From contig JAFODP010000016.1 of NCBI GenBank assembly GCA_017380635.1, positions 1-64,000 of the forward strand: a DNA stretch of 64,000 bases. The letters run 5' to 3'. Positions 51,942-63,700 of this stretch are shown one piece after another (position 1 is the stretch's first letter; each line of letters begins with the position of its first letter). A model generated the notes under the pieces. It had not been told where the DNA came from. It worked only from the letters and a program-made list of their open reading frames with translations, and did not search any database. The stretch comes from Bacteroidales bacterium. Lineage in GTDB: Bacteria > Bacteroidota > Bacteroidia > Bacteroidales > UBA1402. The position numbers and the translations under genes are program-made.

Positions 51942-52631
51942 TTACTTTTCAATAAGTTTAGCATTCTCACAACAAAAAACCCTACCGGGGAATGTTTCCA
52001 AGAAACTCAAGTTGTGCGTGGTCATCACCACCGTTGTGCCGGCGTCTTTGATTTCATGCAGCAATTGCACAATTTCGTTGCTGGTTTCCACGTCCAAATT
52101 GCCTGTAGGTTCATCAGCCAAAATCAGCGCAGGACGATTGAGCAAAGCGCGGGCAATCACCATACGTTGCTGTTCGCCACCGGAAAGTTCATGAGGCATT
52201 TTGTAACCCTTGTTGGGCATACCCACCTGACGCAGCACTTCGTTGATGCGGGCTTCCATCTCATCCTTGTTTTTCCAGCCGGTCGCTTTCAACACGAAAC
52301 TCAAGTTATCGTGGATACTGCGGTCGGTCAGCAATTTAAAATCTTGGAAAACAATGCCCAGCTCGCGACGCAAAGCCAACATCTTACGGCTTTTCAAATG
52401 CAGCAAATCGTAGTCGAAAACACGGGCCTGCGCATCTTTCCATTCCATATCTTTCAGACGCAAAGGCACTTCGGCATACATAGTCTTGAGCAAGGTACTC
52501 TTTCCTGAGCCCACCTTACCGATGAGATACACAAATTCCGCCTTGGAAATCTCGAAAGAGACATCCTTCAGCACAATGAAATCGTCCAGACAAATATCGA
52601 CATGCTGGTAACTGATGAGTTTTTCTTCCAT
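51942..52631 (-). CDS. ftsE: FtsE-type ABC transporter ATPase
   Basis: A 229-residue ATP-binding protein. Walker A GKVGSGKST is at residues 38-46, ABC signature LSGGEQQR at 149-156, Walker B LILADEP at 169-175, and the switch His in TTHN. FtsE pairs with the membrane protein FtsX to control peptidoglycan hydrolases at division. No ftsX gene is adjacent. It sits between hisIE (1-bp overlap) and lysC in an amino-acid operon, so its level may track biosynthetic transcription. Confidence 0.85.
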   Translation of the reverse strand: MEEKLISYQHVDICLDDFIVLKDVSFEISKAEFVYLIGKVGSGKSTLLKTMYAEVPLRLKDMEWKDAQARVFDYDLLHLKSRKMLALRRELGIVFQDFKLLTDRSIHDNLSFVLKATGWKNKDEMEARINEVLRQVGMPNKGYKMPHELSGGEQQRMVIARALLNRPALILADEPTGNLDVETSNEIVQLLHEIKDAGTTVVMTTHNLSFLETFPGRVFCCENAKLIEK

Positions 52632-53230
52632 TATTTATGTCGTTTTTTCAATTCTTTTCCCAAATCTTCCAAACGATAACCTTTGGACGTAAGCAAGACG
52701 ATAAGGTGATAAATCATATCGGAAGCTTCGTACAAAAAGCGTTCGTCGTTACAACTGATGGCTTCGATAACGGTTTCCACGGCTTCTTCGCCCACCTTCT
52801 GTGCCATACGATTCACACCAGACTTGAACAAAGAAGTGGTGTAAGAACCTTCGGGCATTTCCTGGTAACGACGATCGATGAAATCTTGCAGATAACGCAG
52901 AAATTCGAAATCGCCCATGCGATTGTCTTCGTTGAAACAAGTATCTGCACCGGTATGACAAACCGGACCTACAGGATTAGCCTTGATCAGGAGTGTATCG
53001 TTATCGCAATCTACCAAAATATCTTCCACATGAAGGAAATTGCCGCTGCTTTCGCCCTTGGTCCAAAGACGATTCTTGGTTCTGGAAAAGAAGGTCACCT
53101 TGCCACTACGACGCGTTTCGGCCAAGGCATCTTCGTTCATAAAACCCAACATCAGGACTTTCTGCGTTTTAGCGTCCTGAACAATAGCCGGCACCAAGCC
53201 GTTCATCTTCTGAAAATCAATATTTTCCAT
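52631..53230 (-). CDS. hisI: Bifunctional phosphoribosyl-AMP cyclohydrolase / phosphoribosyl-ATP pyrophosphatase
   Basis: A 199-residue fusion of HisI (residues 1-105; the GESSGN, DCDNDTLL and CHTGADTC motifs hold the Mg and Zn ligands) and HisE (about 110-199; EEAVETVIEA and ASDMIYHLIVLL are the MazG-like metal sites). It carries out steps 2 and 3 of histidine synthesis. It is the fourth gene of the his part of the run and overlaps ftsE by one base. Confidence 0.95.
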   Translation of the reverse strand: MENIDFQKMNGLVPAIVQDAKTQKVLMLGFMNEDALAETRRSGKVTFFSRTKNRLWTKGESSGNFLHVEDILVDCDNDTLLIKANPVGPVCHTGADTCFNEDNRMGDFEFLRYLQDFIDRRYQEMPEGSYTTSLFKSGVNRMAQKVGEEAVETVIEAISCNDERFLYEASDMIYHLIVLLTSKGYRLEDLGKELKKRHK

Positions 53231-53245
53231 CTTATATCAACTTGA

Positions 53246-54001
53246 TTATCTTACTATTACATTTTCTTTTTTCAAATACTGCTTCAAATCGGAAATCTTG
53301 ATATCTCCGAAATGAAAAACGCTGGCCGCTAAAGCCGCATCGGCACGACCAAGACTGAAAGCATCACGAAAATGCGACATCTTGCCGGCTCCGCCCGAAG
53401 CAATCAGCGGAATATTCAAGTGTTCGGACAACATGGCCAAAGCTTCGTTGGCAAAACCATGCTGCACGCCGTCGTGGTCCATGCTGGTGAAGAGAATTTC
53501 TCCCGCGCCGCGATCTTGCACTTCCAATGCCCAAGGCAAAAGTTCTTTTTCGGTAGGAATACGACCTCCGTTCACATAACAGAGCCATCGGCCGTCGGGC
53601 TGACGTTTGGCATCGATGGCCACCACGCACATCTGCGAACCGAAATGCTTGGCAATCTCGTTCACCAACTGCGGATGACGTATCGCCGCCGAATTGATGG
53701 AGGCCTTATCGGCTCCCGCCTGCAACAAGCGATCGATGTCGTGAATATCGTTGATACCGCCGCCCACCGTAAAGGGAATGCTCACGCGCTCGGCCACCCG
53801 TTTCACCAAATCGGTAAAAGTTTTGCGACCTTCGTGCGAAGCGGTAATATCCAGATACACCAATTCATCCGCACCTTCCATGCTGTAAAATTCGCCCATT
53901 TCCACCGGATCACCGGCCACGCGAAGGTTCTCAAAATTGACACCTTTCACGGTTTGACCATTCTTGACATCCAGACAGGGTATGATTCTTTTCGCCAACA
54001 T
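53246..54001 (-). CDS. hisF: Imidazole glycerol phosphate synthase, HisF subunit
   Basis: A 251-residue TIM barrel that receives ammonia from HisH and closes the imidazole ring. Catalytic Asp11 ([11 protein letters not shown]) and Asp130 (VVAIDAKRQ) are both present, as are the GGGIND phosphate loop and the C-terminal GGAGKMSHF. It is 4 bp after hisA and 15 bp before hisIE. Confidence 0.96.
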   Translation of the reverse strand: MLAKRIIPCLDVKNGQTVKGVNFENLRVAGDPVEMGEFYSMEGADELVYLDITASHEGRKTFTDLVKRVAERVSIPFTVGGGINDIHDIDRLLQAGADKASINSAAIRHPQLVNEIAKHFGSQMCVVAIDAKRQPDGRWLCYVNGGRIPTEKELLPWALEVQDRGAGEILFTSMDHDGVQHGFANEALAMLSEHLNIPLIASGGAGKMSHFRDAFSLGRADAALAASVFHFGDIKISDLKQYLKKENVIVR

Positions 54002-54005
54002 ACAT

Positions 54006-54725
54006 TCAACTATTAAATGCCGACAATTCCGACATACTGATACGACCTTCGTAAATAGCTTTGCCGAATATCACCGCCGGCAAACCGGCTTCTTGCAAAC
54101 GGTACAAATCGTCCAAAGAGCTGACGCCACCGCTGGCAATCAGATACAAATCGGGAAACTGCTTCAGCATACGTCGATACAAATCCAATGAAGGGCCGGC
54201 CAACATACCATCGTAAGCGATATCCGTACAAATGGTCTTGCGAACGCCTTTCTTCTGATAATCGGCCAAAAAAGTCCAAATGTCGATAGAGGTACATTCT
54301 TGCCAAGCGTTCACTGCGATTTTTTCGTCCTTCACATCAGAACCCAAGATAATGCGCTCACCGCCATACACTTGCAACCAATGTTCAAATATCTCCGGAC
54401 GCTTCACGGCAATGCTTCCGCCGGTAATCATTGCAGCACCGCTTTCGAAAGCTATGCGCAAATCTTCGTCCGACTTGAGTCCGCCGCCAAAATCTATCTG
54501 TAAAGATGTGTGTGTTGCCACTTGTTCCAAAACCTTGTAATTGACGATATGTTGCGCCTTGGCGCCATCCAAATCGACCAGATGCAGACGCGTAATACCC
54601 ACATCTTCAAAAGCTTTAGCCACCTCGAGCGGATTTTCGTTATACACCTTGGTTTGCGCGTAATCGCCTTGCGAAAGACGAACACACTTACCACCAATAA
54701 TATCTATCGCAGGAATCAGTTCCAT
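54006..54725 (-). CDS. hisA: ProFAR isomerase
   Basis: A 239-residue TIM barrel that opens the ribose of ProFAR. Asp8 ([15 protein letters not shown]) and Asp130 (ILGSDVKDE) are in the catalytic positions, and the [11 protein letters not shown] phosphate loop is present. It directly follows hisH with no gap. Confidence 0.96.
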   Translation of the reverse strand: MELIPAIDIIGGKCVRLSQGDYAQTKVYNENPLEVAKAFEDVGITRLHLVDLDGAKAQHIVNYKVLEQVATHTSLQIDFGGGLKSDEDLRIAFESGAAMITGGSIAVKRPEIFEHWLQVYGGERIILGSDVKDEKIAVNAWQECTSIDIWTFLADYQKKGVRKTICTDIAYDGMLAGPSLDLYRRMLKQFPDLYLIASGGVSSLDDLYRLQEAGLPAVIFGKAIYEGRISMSELSAFNS

Positions 54726-55316
54726 TTACAAATTCAAAAAATTGTTCAGAATACGCGCACCCACCTCGCTGCTTTTTTCGGGATGAAACTGCACGGCATA
54801 AAAATTATCACGATGCAAAGCAGCGCTATAAGGCAAAAGATATTCGGTACGCGCTATGGTATGCCGACAAAGCTCAGCATAATAGCTATGTACATAATAC
54901 ACATATTCTTCGGGATTGACACCTTCGAACAAAGGCGTTTGCATCTGGCTGACGGTATTCCAGCCCATTTGGGGAATCTTGTCGTTCTTTTGCTGCGCCT
55001 GAAAACGTTTTACCTCCGTATCGAAAATGCCCAGACAATCGACATTACCTTCCTCGCTGTGACGGCACATCAACTGCATGCCGATGCAAATACCGAGTAC
55101 AGGTTGTTTCAGGTTTACAATCAACTCATCCAAGCGATGTTCACGCAAATAGGCCATGGTGGTAGAAGCCTCTCCCACTCCGGGAAAAATCACCTTGTCG
55201 GCGGCTTGCAACAGCGCTTTGTCATCCGTAATGACAGGCGTCACTCCCAGACGACGCAAAGCGTTCTCTACCGAGATGACATTGCCTGCATTGTATTTGA
55301 TAATAGCCACTTCCAT
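54726..55316 (-). CDS. hisH: Imidazole glycerol phosphate synthase, HisH subunit
   Basis: A 196-residue class I glutamine amidotransferase, partner of HisF. The nucleophile Cys77 lies in VLGICIGMQLM, and the His/Glu of the triad in AVQFHPEKSSEVG. It is the first gene of the his-ftsE-lys run and has a promoter box 28 bp upstream. Confidence 0.96.
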   Translation of the reverse strand: MEVAIIKYNAGNVISVENALRRLGVTPVITDDKALLQAADKVIFPGVGEASTTMAYLREHRLDELIVNLKQPVLGICIGMQLMCRHSEEGNVDCLGIFDTEVKRFQAQQKNDKIPQMGWNTVSQMQTPLFEGVNPEEYVYYVHSYYAELCRHTIARTEYLLPYSAALHRDNFYAVQFHPEKSSEVGARILNNFLNL

Positions 55317-55344
55317 TTTACTTCATTCTATGAAATGAAAGCGA

Positions 55345-55352
55345 CAAAAATA
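55345..55352 (-). promoter_or_regulatory. -7 promoter box of the hisH-A-F-I-ftsE-lysC-lysA run
   Basis: TATTTTTG on the minus strand, 28 bp upstream of the hisH ATG at 55316. The seven following genes have gaps of at most 15 bp, so one transcript is likely. Confidence 0.55.
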
Positions 55353-55367
55353 CAACAATCGACAGAG

Positions 55368-56828
55368 TTATTCAAGGGCTTCCTGCGGGTTTTTTATCGG
55401 CTCTTTCAAACTAAGACCCATTTCGGCAGCTTTTTCAAGCAGAAAGTCGTAGGCAGGCTGAAATTCATTGGGAATAATACCATCCAGAATGGCATCCTTG
55501 ATGGCCATTTTCAAATCGCCCACCTCGCGGCAAGGCTCCATGCCAAAGGCCTTCATAATCATATCTCCGCTGATGGGAGGCTGCATGTTACGGATACGGT
55601 CGCGCTCTTCCAAGTCGCGCATTTTTTCACTCACCAAACGGAAATTTTCCAGGAATCGACGCACTTTTTCCGTATTGCGAGAGGTAATATCAGCGCGGCA
55701 AAGCATCATCAAGGCTTCGATATCGTCGCCGGCATCGAAAAGCAGACGACGCACGGCCGAATCGGTGACGCAATCTTCCACCAAAGCAATGGGTCGCATG
55801 TGCAAACCCACCATCTTTTGCACGAACTTCATTCTATCGTCCAAAGGCAGCTTCATACGGCGGAAAATACGGGGAATCATCTTTTCGCCCACGTAGTTAT
55901 GGTTGTGGAAAGTCCATCCCAGACGTTCGTCGTAACGCTTGCACAGCGGCTTGGCGATATCGTGGAAAAGCGCCGCCCAACGCAAATACAAATCGTCGCT
56001 TTGTGCCGCCACATTGTCCAAAACCTGCAAAGTGTGCTGAAAATTATCCTTGTGTCCGCGACCGTCCTTGCTTTCTACGCCTTTCAGAGCAGCCAACTCC
56101 GGAATAATCAGCGGCAAAAGTCCCGCATCGTCCATCAGTTGAAAACCGCGGGAAGGTTGCGCAGCCATCATCATCTTGTTGAGTTCTTCGGCAATTCGTT
56201 CGCCCGACACGATGGAAATGCGTTCTCGATTGGCATAAATAGCATTGAACGTGATAGGATGAATATTGAATTGCAAGGTGGTAGCAAAACGAATGGCGCG
56301 CATCATGCGCAAAGGATCGTCGCTAAAAGTGATATTCGGCTCGGCCGGAGTACGGAGAATTTTTCGTTGAATGTCGCCCAAACCATCGAAAGGATCGATA
56401 AGTTCGCCATAATCGGCTTTGTTCAGACTGATGGCCAAGGCATTGACAGTGAAATCGCGACGAATCTGATCGTCCTGCATACTGCCGTCTTCTACGATAG
56501 GTTTGCGCGAACCGCGTTGGTAAGATTCCTTGCGGGCGCCAACAAATTCCAGTTCCAACTGACGATACTTTACCTGAGCCGTCCCGAAATTACGAAACAC
56601 CGATAGATGCGCATGTTTACCCAACAATTCTGCCACGCGCTGGGCCAATTCTATCCCTTTACCGACGGTAACGATATCAATGTCTTTGGAAGCTCTGCCG
56701 AGAAAAATATCACGAACAAAACCTCCTACCACACAAGCTCTTACGCCAAGTTCTTCTGCAGCTTGTGTGACCACCGAAAAACCGGCTCCTACCAAATATT
56801 CACGTAAATTCACAATTATTCCATTCAA
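55368..56828 (-). CDS. CCA-adding/poly(A)-polymerase-type tRNA nucleotidyltransferase with HD domain
   Basis: A 486-residue class II nucleotidyltransferase. GGFVRD at residues 35-40 and the metal Asp pair Asp49/Asp51 (SKDIDIV) begin the head domain; RRDFTVNALAI and the neck follow; an HD domain (FHDIAKP, near residue 280) completes it, as in Bacteroidetes CCA enzymes. The start is uncertain: the ATG at 56828 lies only a few bases from the -7 box at 56837, and the GTG at 56813 would give the family-like start VNLREYL. Confidence 0.9.
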   Translation of the reverse strand: MNGIIVNLREYLVGAGFSVVTQAAEELGVRACVVGGFVRDIFLGRASKDIDIVTVGKGIELAQRVAELLGKHAHLSVFRNFGTAQVKYRQLELEFVGARKESYQRGSRKPIVEDGSMQDDQIRRDFTVNALAISLNKADYGELIDPFDGLGDIQRKILRTPAEPNITFSDDPLRMMRAIRFATTLQFNIHPITFNAIYANRERISIVSGERIAEELNKMMMAAQPSRGFQLMDDAGLLPLIIPELAALKGVESKDGRGHKDNFQHTLQVLDNVAAQSDDLYLRWAALFHDIAKPLCKRYDERLGWTFHNHNYVGEKMIPRIFRRMKLPLDDRMKFVQKMVGLHMRPIALVEDCVTDSAVRRLLFDAGDDIEALMMLCRADITSRNTEKVRRFLENFRLVSEKMRDLEERDRIRNMQPPISGDMIMKAFGMEPCREVGDLKMAIKDAILDGIIPNEFQPAYDFLLEKAAEMGLSLKEPIKNPQEALE

Positions 56829-56836
56829 TTAGGATA

Positions 56837-56844
56837 CAAAGGTA
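56837..56844 (-). promoter_or_regulatory. -7 promoter box of the CCA-type gene
   Basis: TACCTTTG on the minus strand, 8 bp upstream of the ATG at 56828 and 23 bp upstream of the GTG at 56813. The second distance fits a normal leader, so the box favours the GTG start. Confidence 0.5.
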
Positions 56845-56866
56845 ATGTTTTTTGCCGAAAGCGCTA

Positions 56867-56874
56867 TATCTTTG
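56867..56874 (+). promoter_or_regulatory. -7 promoter box of the 290-residue lipoprotein gene
   Basis: TATCTTTG on the plus strand, 25 bp upstream of the ATG at 56900. It is divergent from the box at 56837. Confidence 0.5.
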
Positions 56875-56899
56875 TCGCCGCTAAAAAACAAAAGAATTC

Positions 56900-57772
56900 A
56901 TGCTGCATCGCTTTCACATATTGTTCCTTTCCTTTCTCTGTCCAATGCTTGCCATCGGAATGTCTGCTTGTAAGAAGCAAGACAAAAGCGAGCTACTGAT
57001 TAATCAAGCCAAAGAAGCGGCTGCCAAGCAAGAATTCCAGAAAGCCAAACTACTGATAGACAGCATCCGCATTCTCTATCCCGACGATTATCACAAAATC
57101 CAGAAAGGACGACATGCTTTGTACGAAGTGGAATTGGGCGAACAAAAACGCAACCGTTATTATTGCGACAGCGTGCTGAAAATCCGTCAGGCCGATTTTC
57201 CCCAAAAACAGAAAAACTTCACCTATCAACAGAATACAGCTATCGAGAGCGTCGGATACTACGTTCACAACGAACATGTTTTCCATGGCAACAACACCCA
57301 ACGTTGCTACTTACAATTCAAAACCGACAATGAAGGCCGCTATTTCCTGACCAGTTATTACTGCAACACTTATCCCATCGAACATAGCAAAATTCGCTTG
57401 GTAGCGCCGGACGGCAGTTATTGCGAAAGCCTCGAAGTGCCCAACGACGGCGCATTGAATTATCGTTTCCGCGATGACAATCTCTATTACGAAATCGTTT
57501 GCTTCAACCAGAAAAAACTGAATAAGTTGATGGAATTCGCCCATTTGCACAAAGATGACAATCTGAAAGTGCTGCTGGTAGGCAAACGCAAGCATCAATA
57601 TCCTTTACGCAACAAAGACCTGCAAATCATGCTGGACGGCATGGAACTTTCTTTTGTTTTGTCCGACATTCATCGTTTGCTCGAAGAAAGCCGTCTTTCT
57701 CAGGCTAAAATTCAATACCTCAAGCAAAGAATCGAACAAGTAGATTCCACCACCAAAAAATTATCTCGATAA
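56900..57772 (+). CDS. Hypothetical lipoprotein with helical ends
   Basis: A 290-residue protein with a lipoprotein-type N-terminus (hydrophobic residues 5-20, then IGMSAC, Cys24). Residues 30-60 are helical and repeat-like (AKEAAAKQEFQKAKLLIDSI, a single TPR-like pair). The middle (100-230) is beta-rich with RCYLQFKTDNEGRYFLTSYY and IRLVAPDGSY. The C-terminal 40 residues are a predicted coiled coil. The same kind of protein is frequent in Bacteroidales as a hypothetical protein; I know no function. Its last 12 bases overlap the sprA stop on the opposite strand. Confidence 0.75.
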   Translation: MLHRFHILFLSFLCPMLAIGMSACKKQDKSELLINQAKEAAAKQEFQKAKLLIDSIRILYPDDYHKIQKGRHALYEVELGEQKRNRYYCDSVLKIRQADFPQKQKNFTYQQNTAIESVGYYVHNEHVFHGNNTQRCYLQFKTDNEGRYFLTSYYCNTYPIEHSKIRLVAPDGSYCESLEVPNDGALNYRFRDDNLYYEIVCFNQKKLNKLMEFAHLHKDDNLKVLLVGKRKHQYPLRNKDLQIMLDGMELSFVLSDIHRLLEESRLSQAKIQYLKQRIEQVDSTTKKLSR

Positions 57773-60700
57773 GGTAAAGCGCAGGCTCACGCCGAAATTC
57801 TGCGTGGTAACAGGATAAGACGATACCAAAGGAATGCTCGATTCCAAATCGTAGAAAATCTTGAAGTTCAAATTCTTACTGATGACGTAATCGCCCATGA
57901 TTTCCATGGTGCAGGTCTTGTTGCCCGAAGTGGCTTGGGTATATTGTTCCTCAATTTTACGCAAGAGAGCCGTTGAGTTCTTAAGCGAGAAATCGGCGGT
58001 GATAGAAAAATCGTTCTTCACTTTGGAATCGGCCAGAATGCCCCAAGGATGGAAATCTACCATTTTGTAGCTGGCTCCCAGCACATACTGCTGACGTCCG
58101 CTTTCCACCAATTGTCCACCGGTAACACTCAGATTCAAGGTGCGTCCGGTCTGCACTTCGGCCTTGAGCGTCATACCATTTTTCAGAGTTGCCTTGGCAC
58201 CAATAAGCGGCGAGAAGCTTTCGGTGATGGAAACGCCCGCGATATCGAATTGTGCCGAAGGAATAGGATTTCCGCTCAATACATCCTGTACAAAACCCAA
58301 ATCGCCTTGTCCGGCACTTACGAAAGTATTGTAAGATCCGAAAGAAGACACATTGTAACTACAATTGTAGGCATGATTCAAACTGAAACTCTTGAAATGC
58401 GCTTTAAAGGCCGGCAATTTGGATAAACCATCGTAGGTAAGGCTCCAGTTGGGCATCAAAGACAAAAGCGTGGGGAAAATATCCAAGGCTGAATGATGCG
58501 CCGACTTTCCGGTATAAGCCGCCAGGAAAGCAGGCACCAGTACATCGGCAGAATTCTTGTTGACACCGCCATTGGAAGCATCGTAAGCCTGGCCTGCATA
58601 GTCGCTGCCACGGAGGAAACCTTGGTCGGGATATTGCAACTGACGGTATTGCGATTCCAAACGAGCCGCAATAATCTCTCTGTTGGCCACAAATTCATCG
58701 AAGGCCTTGGAAGCGTATGATTTTTTCGCATTGATAGGCGCCAAAGCGGTACGCAATGCCACCGTCGACATAGAGAAACTTCCCGCACGCGTCTGCGGAC
58801 GGCCATCAATCATATACTGCACCTGACGGTTGTCGTTTTCGTTGCGCTGTGCCGACAAATCAATTTTCAGACCAGGAATCGGCTGCACAGACGACTTAAT
58901 TTTCAAGCTCTTGGTTTTGGTCATCACCGCCGGGCTCACCACCGAATCGGACATTACCAACCAGTTTTTCTGAATGGATGAGTTCAAGAATTCATCGGCA
59001 TCATACAAGCCGCTGGCAAAATGCCAACCCGGCGCATGCTGGTAATTTTCTGTACCAAAGAACAGACCGCTTTCCGGCTTAAATCCGGGCAAGTTAAAAT
59101 TGTCGTTTTCCTGATAAGTCACTTGGATATTACGCACCGACATCAACAAACGAGAGGTCAATTGCAAAGCCTTGTACCAGTTTTCTTCTTCGAGACTCGG
59201 CTTGGGCGTCACCACGATTTTTACTTCAAGTGAGTCTTTAGATTTGATACGTAAAGTATTTTCGTCCAACACTTTATACTTTACATCCACTTCTTTTCCC
59301 TTGGCATCCACAAAATGAACCTCTACCCGCTTGTTCTTCAGGTTGTGCTTAAATTCAGTCTGGGTATCGGGCAAAAGCGTCAACTTGCTTTCTTTGTTCT
59401 TGGCCTTCTTTTTCTTGGAAGCGAAGGTTTCCGGTTTCTTAGACTGGCTGCTACGGGCATTGGAAGCAAACTTGCGGTTCACCGCTTTCAGATAGTCCGA
59501 TTTATTGTAGAGCGTTTCCAAGTTCAAAGAAGGATTGAAAGAGATACTGCGTTGATTGGCAATAACATTACCCATATCCACATCGGCAATCATAGCCGAA
59601 CGATCCCATTTATAATTGCTTGAATATTGGAAACTGGCTGTCACGAAATCGAGCACCGGAATATTCTTGAAAGGAATTTGCCAAGTGTACTTCATATTCT
59701 GCTGATAAGCCATAGGCGTACCGAGAGCCATCAGCGAAGTCATCACCGTATCTTTCCAGTTTTGGTATTCCGTGGGATAAAGTTCCTTGTTTACCGGCGT
59801 ATTGAGGGTTTCTTCCACGCGGGCGCTGTTGTTCGTGGTGAAATTGAATTTCATGTTACGCGTCAGGTTCCAATTGAGATTGAAATCGGTGTTCCACATA
59901 AAATTCTTGCTAAAGGTGAGCGGAATCATATTGGCCACGTCCGAAGCAAGCGAACTCAAATCGCGGTTCTGCAACTCATAATAATAACGGTTCAGATTCG
60001 TGCTGAAAGCCACCGAGTTGGGAATATAGGTAAGCGAGAAATCCTTGATGGTCTTGAGCCAGGGCGATTTAAGCCACTCAGCCTTGGATTTGGCAAAGGG
60101 TTCGAAAGCTTTCACAGGCGAACTGTAACCATAACTCATACCGGCCTGATAATTACGCGTGATTTCGTATTCGGTGGTAGCATCTCTTTCGAAGCTTTCG
60201 TTGAAACTGTAATTGAAGCTGAAGTTGGCCGGATCGATAGGCAGCGGCGTTTTGCTCTTCACATTGAGTTTCACGTTGTTAAGACTGAAACTGCGATAAT
60301 CTTTCAGCGTCTGGCTATAATTCTTGATAGAATCTCTCTGGGCCTTATCCTCTGCCTGCGCCAACACTTCCGACAACAACAAATCTTCGTTCAAAGGATC
60401 GTATTTGGGCGTATTCACCTGCTTAGAAATCGAATAATACAAGGGCAAGTTCAAAAGATTTTCCTTCGGCACCAAACGCCCCAGATTGAAACTCATAGCC
60501 AGATTCACGGCAGCATAATTATCCATACGACGTTCCGACACGCGCTGTTCGATACCGCCGAAACCATCGCTCTCGTAGCGACCCGAGAAATTGATATTTC
60601 CCAAATCGGACAAAGCCAATTGCGCCGTACTTTGAGCCGCCCAGCCACCATCGTCGTTAAAGCCTTTCAAACGCATTTCATTGGCCCAGATTTCCACCGA

Positions 60701-63700
60701 ACGTACCGTCGTACCATTGTTGCGCACCCCAATCATCAAAGTACGAACATCCGAGATGCTGGGATTACCCTTGATACTGACTTTATGATTTTCGTTTTCA
60801 GGATCGTACTCGCTGTAAATCTGGGTATAATTGTTGCGCTGCTTGAGGTTGCGCTGCTGCTTGATATAGGTGAACAGCTGCAAAGGCACATCCAGGAAGT
60901 TTTCTTCGGGCCAGATGCTGTATTCATTGTTCACAAAATGCGGCGACAAGCGCAAAGGAATTTCGTATTCGTAGTAGTTGTTCTGATAATCGCTACCCAT
61001 ACGCACAAACAACGTCATTTCATAATCGACAGGCGGTTGCGGATCGTCCATCATGCTTTCGCCGTGAACAAACATCTGCAAACGATCGTATTGACGGAAA
61101 TCGAGTGAAGTATTTTTGTAGACCGCGCGCGCATCGCCAGGCGACAGATTCCTGATTTTCAATGCCAAAGATTGTTCGTTTTCTTCGTATACGCCCGGCT
61201 GGCTGGGATCGCCTTCGCGTTCCACTCCCGGAGGCAATATATAATGTATCGGCTCGCGCGACGAGTTTTCTTCCAAATCGACGGTAGAGACTTCCATCGT
61301 GGCATTGCTTTCGGGCAAAATTGTGGTAAAGAGATCTTTATCGTATGCACGCCAATCGCCGCGCACCAAATCGAGCGTAGCCATACGCAACACCACGCTG
61401 TCCTGAAAACCAGTCAGATACATACGGATGAATCGGATGCTGTTGAATCCATTGATGTTGCCTACTCTTTTTTCGTATTCGCTGATGGGAATCTTAAACT
61501 GATACCAGGAAATGGTCTCGGTCTTGCCATTTTTCAGCTTCACTTGCGAGACGCGCTTGTCGTTGATAAAGTTCTTGCCCACTTCCATATCTTCGTGACG
61601 CAAAGACACGCGATATTGATAATAGCGTTCGTTTTCGCTCAAGGTAAAATCTTCGTTGATATCCTCGATATCGGGCAAAGTGCTGGCCGCCGTTTCGTAA
61701 GATTCGTCGGTATCCACACGTGCTTGCGAGTTGCCGTGAGGGCCGTTGAAATATTTGTAACGATCGATGATTGGCAGTTTGCGTCTATCGTAATCGGTGC
61801 CGCGGTAATGATGATAATTATCGCCCGAAGGGTCGTTCAACGGCGAGAAAGGATTGTCCAGCATTTCAGACTTGGTGATGCCATCCAAACGATTGGAAAC
61901 AGCCTGCACATAATCGGCAAAATAAGCAGCTTCTTCGTCGTCATTCAAGCCATCCAAACCAACATCCTGAATACGGCGAACACCTTCGGTATTGTCGAAA
62001 GCATAAACATTGACATTCTTGGTGGAAATCTTTCCCCATTTCGTGTAACCGATTACCATGCTGTCGCCATCGACGGGCAAACCATTTTCAAAACTCTTCT
62101 TACCGTCTTTGAGCACATCTTCCGAAATATCGCCCAGGTTGAAATACAGATCACCGCCTTGATGCAGACCCGTGCTGTCGTACACAAAAGGATCCATCAA
62201 CCAAAACTCGATGTATTCCACATTGTTCGATTCGAAGTTAGTCAGATTCGACTCGACTTTGCGCATCATACCTCCCCAACGTTTTTCCGGATGAGACAGA
62301 CTTCCGTCGCTATTCATGCCGTTCACGTCGTAATTGTAAGGACCTCGCTGCTTGGGATAGAACACCACGTTCATGATGTTCAACAAACCCGTTTGGTTGT
62401 ACTGCAAATCTTTGTCGGGATAAATTTCTTTCTGATTCACCGCACGCACATAATGGTTGGAGAGCTGTTCTTCGTCCGAACGGATATGGTCGGGCGTTTG
62501 CGATCGGCTTTGCGTAAAGATCTGATCTACATAATACCACGACAACAAAGAACGGTTCTGGCCATAGCGCAAATCGTTGGAATAAGCGGCTTCGGGAAAT
62601 TTTCCGCTCGGATCGTAAGGCGTGGATGCCAAATGCCATTGCGTGACATCTTTCAATGAAATCGACTTCTTGGCAGCCTCAAAATCGTCTACGTAAACGG
62701 TATTGTCAATCTGTTTGTTGGAACCGGGCACCAATTGCGCAAATTCAGCCCGCATGGTCAGTTTGGAAGGCTGTGTCACATTTACCAGTGGCAACATATC
62801 CAAAACATTGGTCAAAGCCTGCGACTCGAAATCGAAAGCCGTATGCAAACCCCAGAGCGTATTGTTGAGCGGCTCGGTATTCATATCCACCTTGTTCGTG
62901 AGCGGACGTTCCGAAAGATGCATCAAGGTTCCTCCCAATACAAAATGGTCGCTGAAAGCATATTCCATCGCCAAGCCGGTGAAGGTCTTGCGCACCATGC
63001 TGTACACGCCTTGGTCTTCGCAAGTAGCTTGGATATTGGCTCCCGACGAGAGAATATCGTTATTGGTAATGGTAACGGTTCCCGAAATATAATCGACGAT
63101 GTAGTCTACATTCTCTGTCAACAGACGACCGCCGGCAGTCACGCGCACCGAACCTCTGGCCACATTCATGGCGCCCAAAGAGATTTCAGCGGCATTAGCT
63201 GCGCGATATTCCCCTTCCAGACGGAATTTATTCTTTTCGGTAAGTTGCTGCACCACCGTCAAGGTAGAATCGTAGAGTTCCTGGAAAACATAACGTTCTG
63301 CCAAGGCATCATCGGCCATTTGTGTACGCAGATAGCTGCCGAAAGGTTCCACCACCGGAAAAATAATACGACCATGCGAACTTTGCGCCGTATAGCCTTC
63401 CACATAATCGAAAAGGCCATCGGGATAAGCCTCATTCTGGCTATTCAAACGGTCGAGACGGAACACGCGCAAAAGAATCTGATTCTTCAAACGGCCTTCG
63501 CTAAGATAATTCAGCGTCGTTCCCACGGTATCGTTCTGATACGTAATATTCAGACGGAAATCTTCCTTAGGCATATTATAAGTACCTAAAGCATAGATAT
63601 TTTTCATCATCAAATCCCAAGTGGGAGAAGCCGGTTCCAGATTGGTTCCCTTCAAGAGCTTCACAAACAAGGCTTGCGGCGATTCCACGCCATCGGTAGA

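Noticed and set aside
54510-56606. Open frame of about 698 codons on the plus strand over hisA, hisH and the CCA-type gene
   Set aside because: It is antisense to three well-identified genes, rich in His, Gln and Phe, and lacks a start context. It arises from codon bias on the other strand.
59627-62659. Two plus-strand frames of about 495 codons over sprA
   Set aside because: They are exact shadows of the sprA coding frame, with Ile/Arg/His-rich composition and no known domain.
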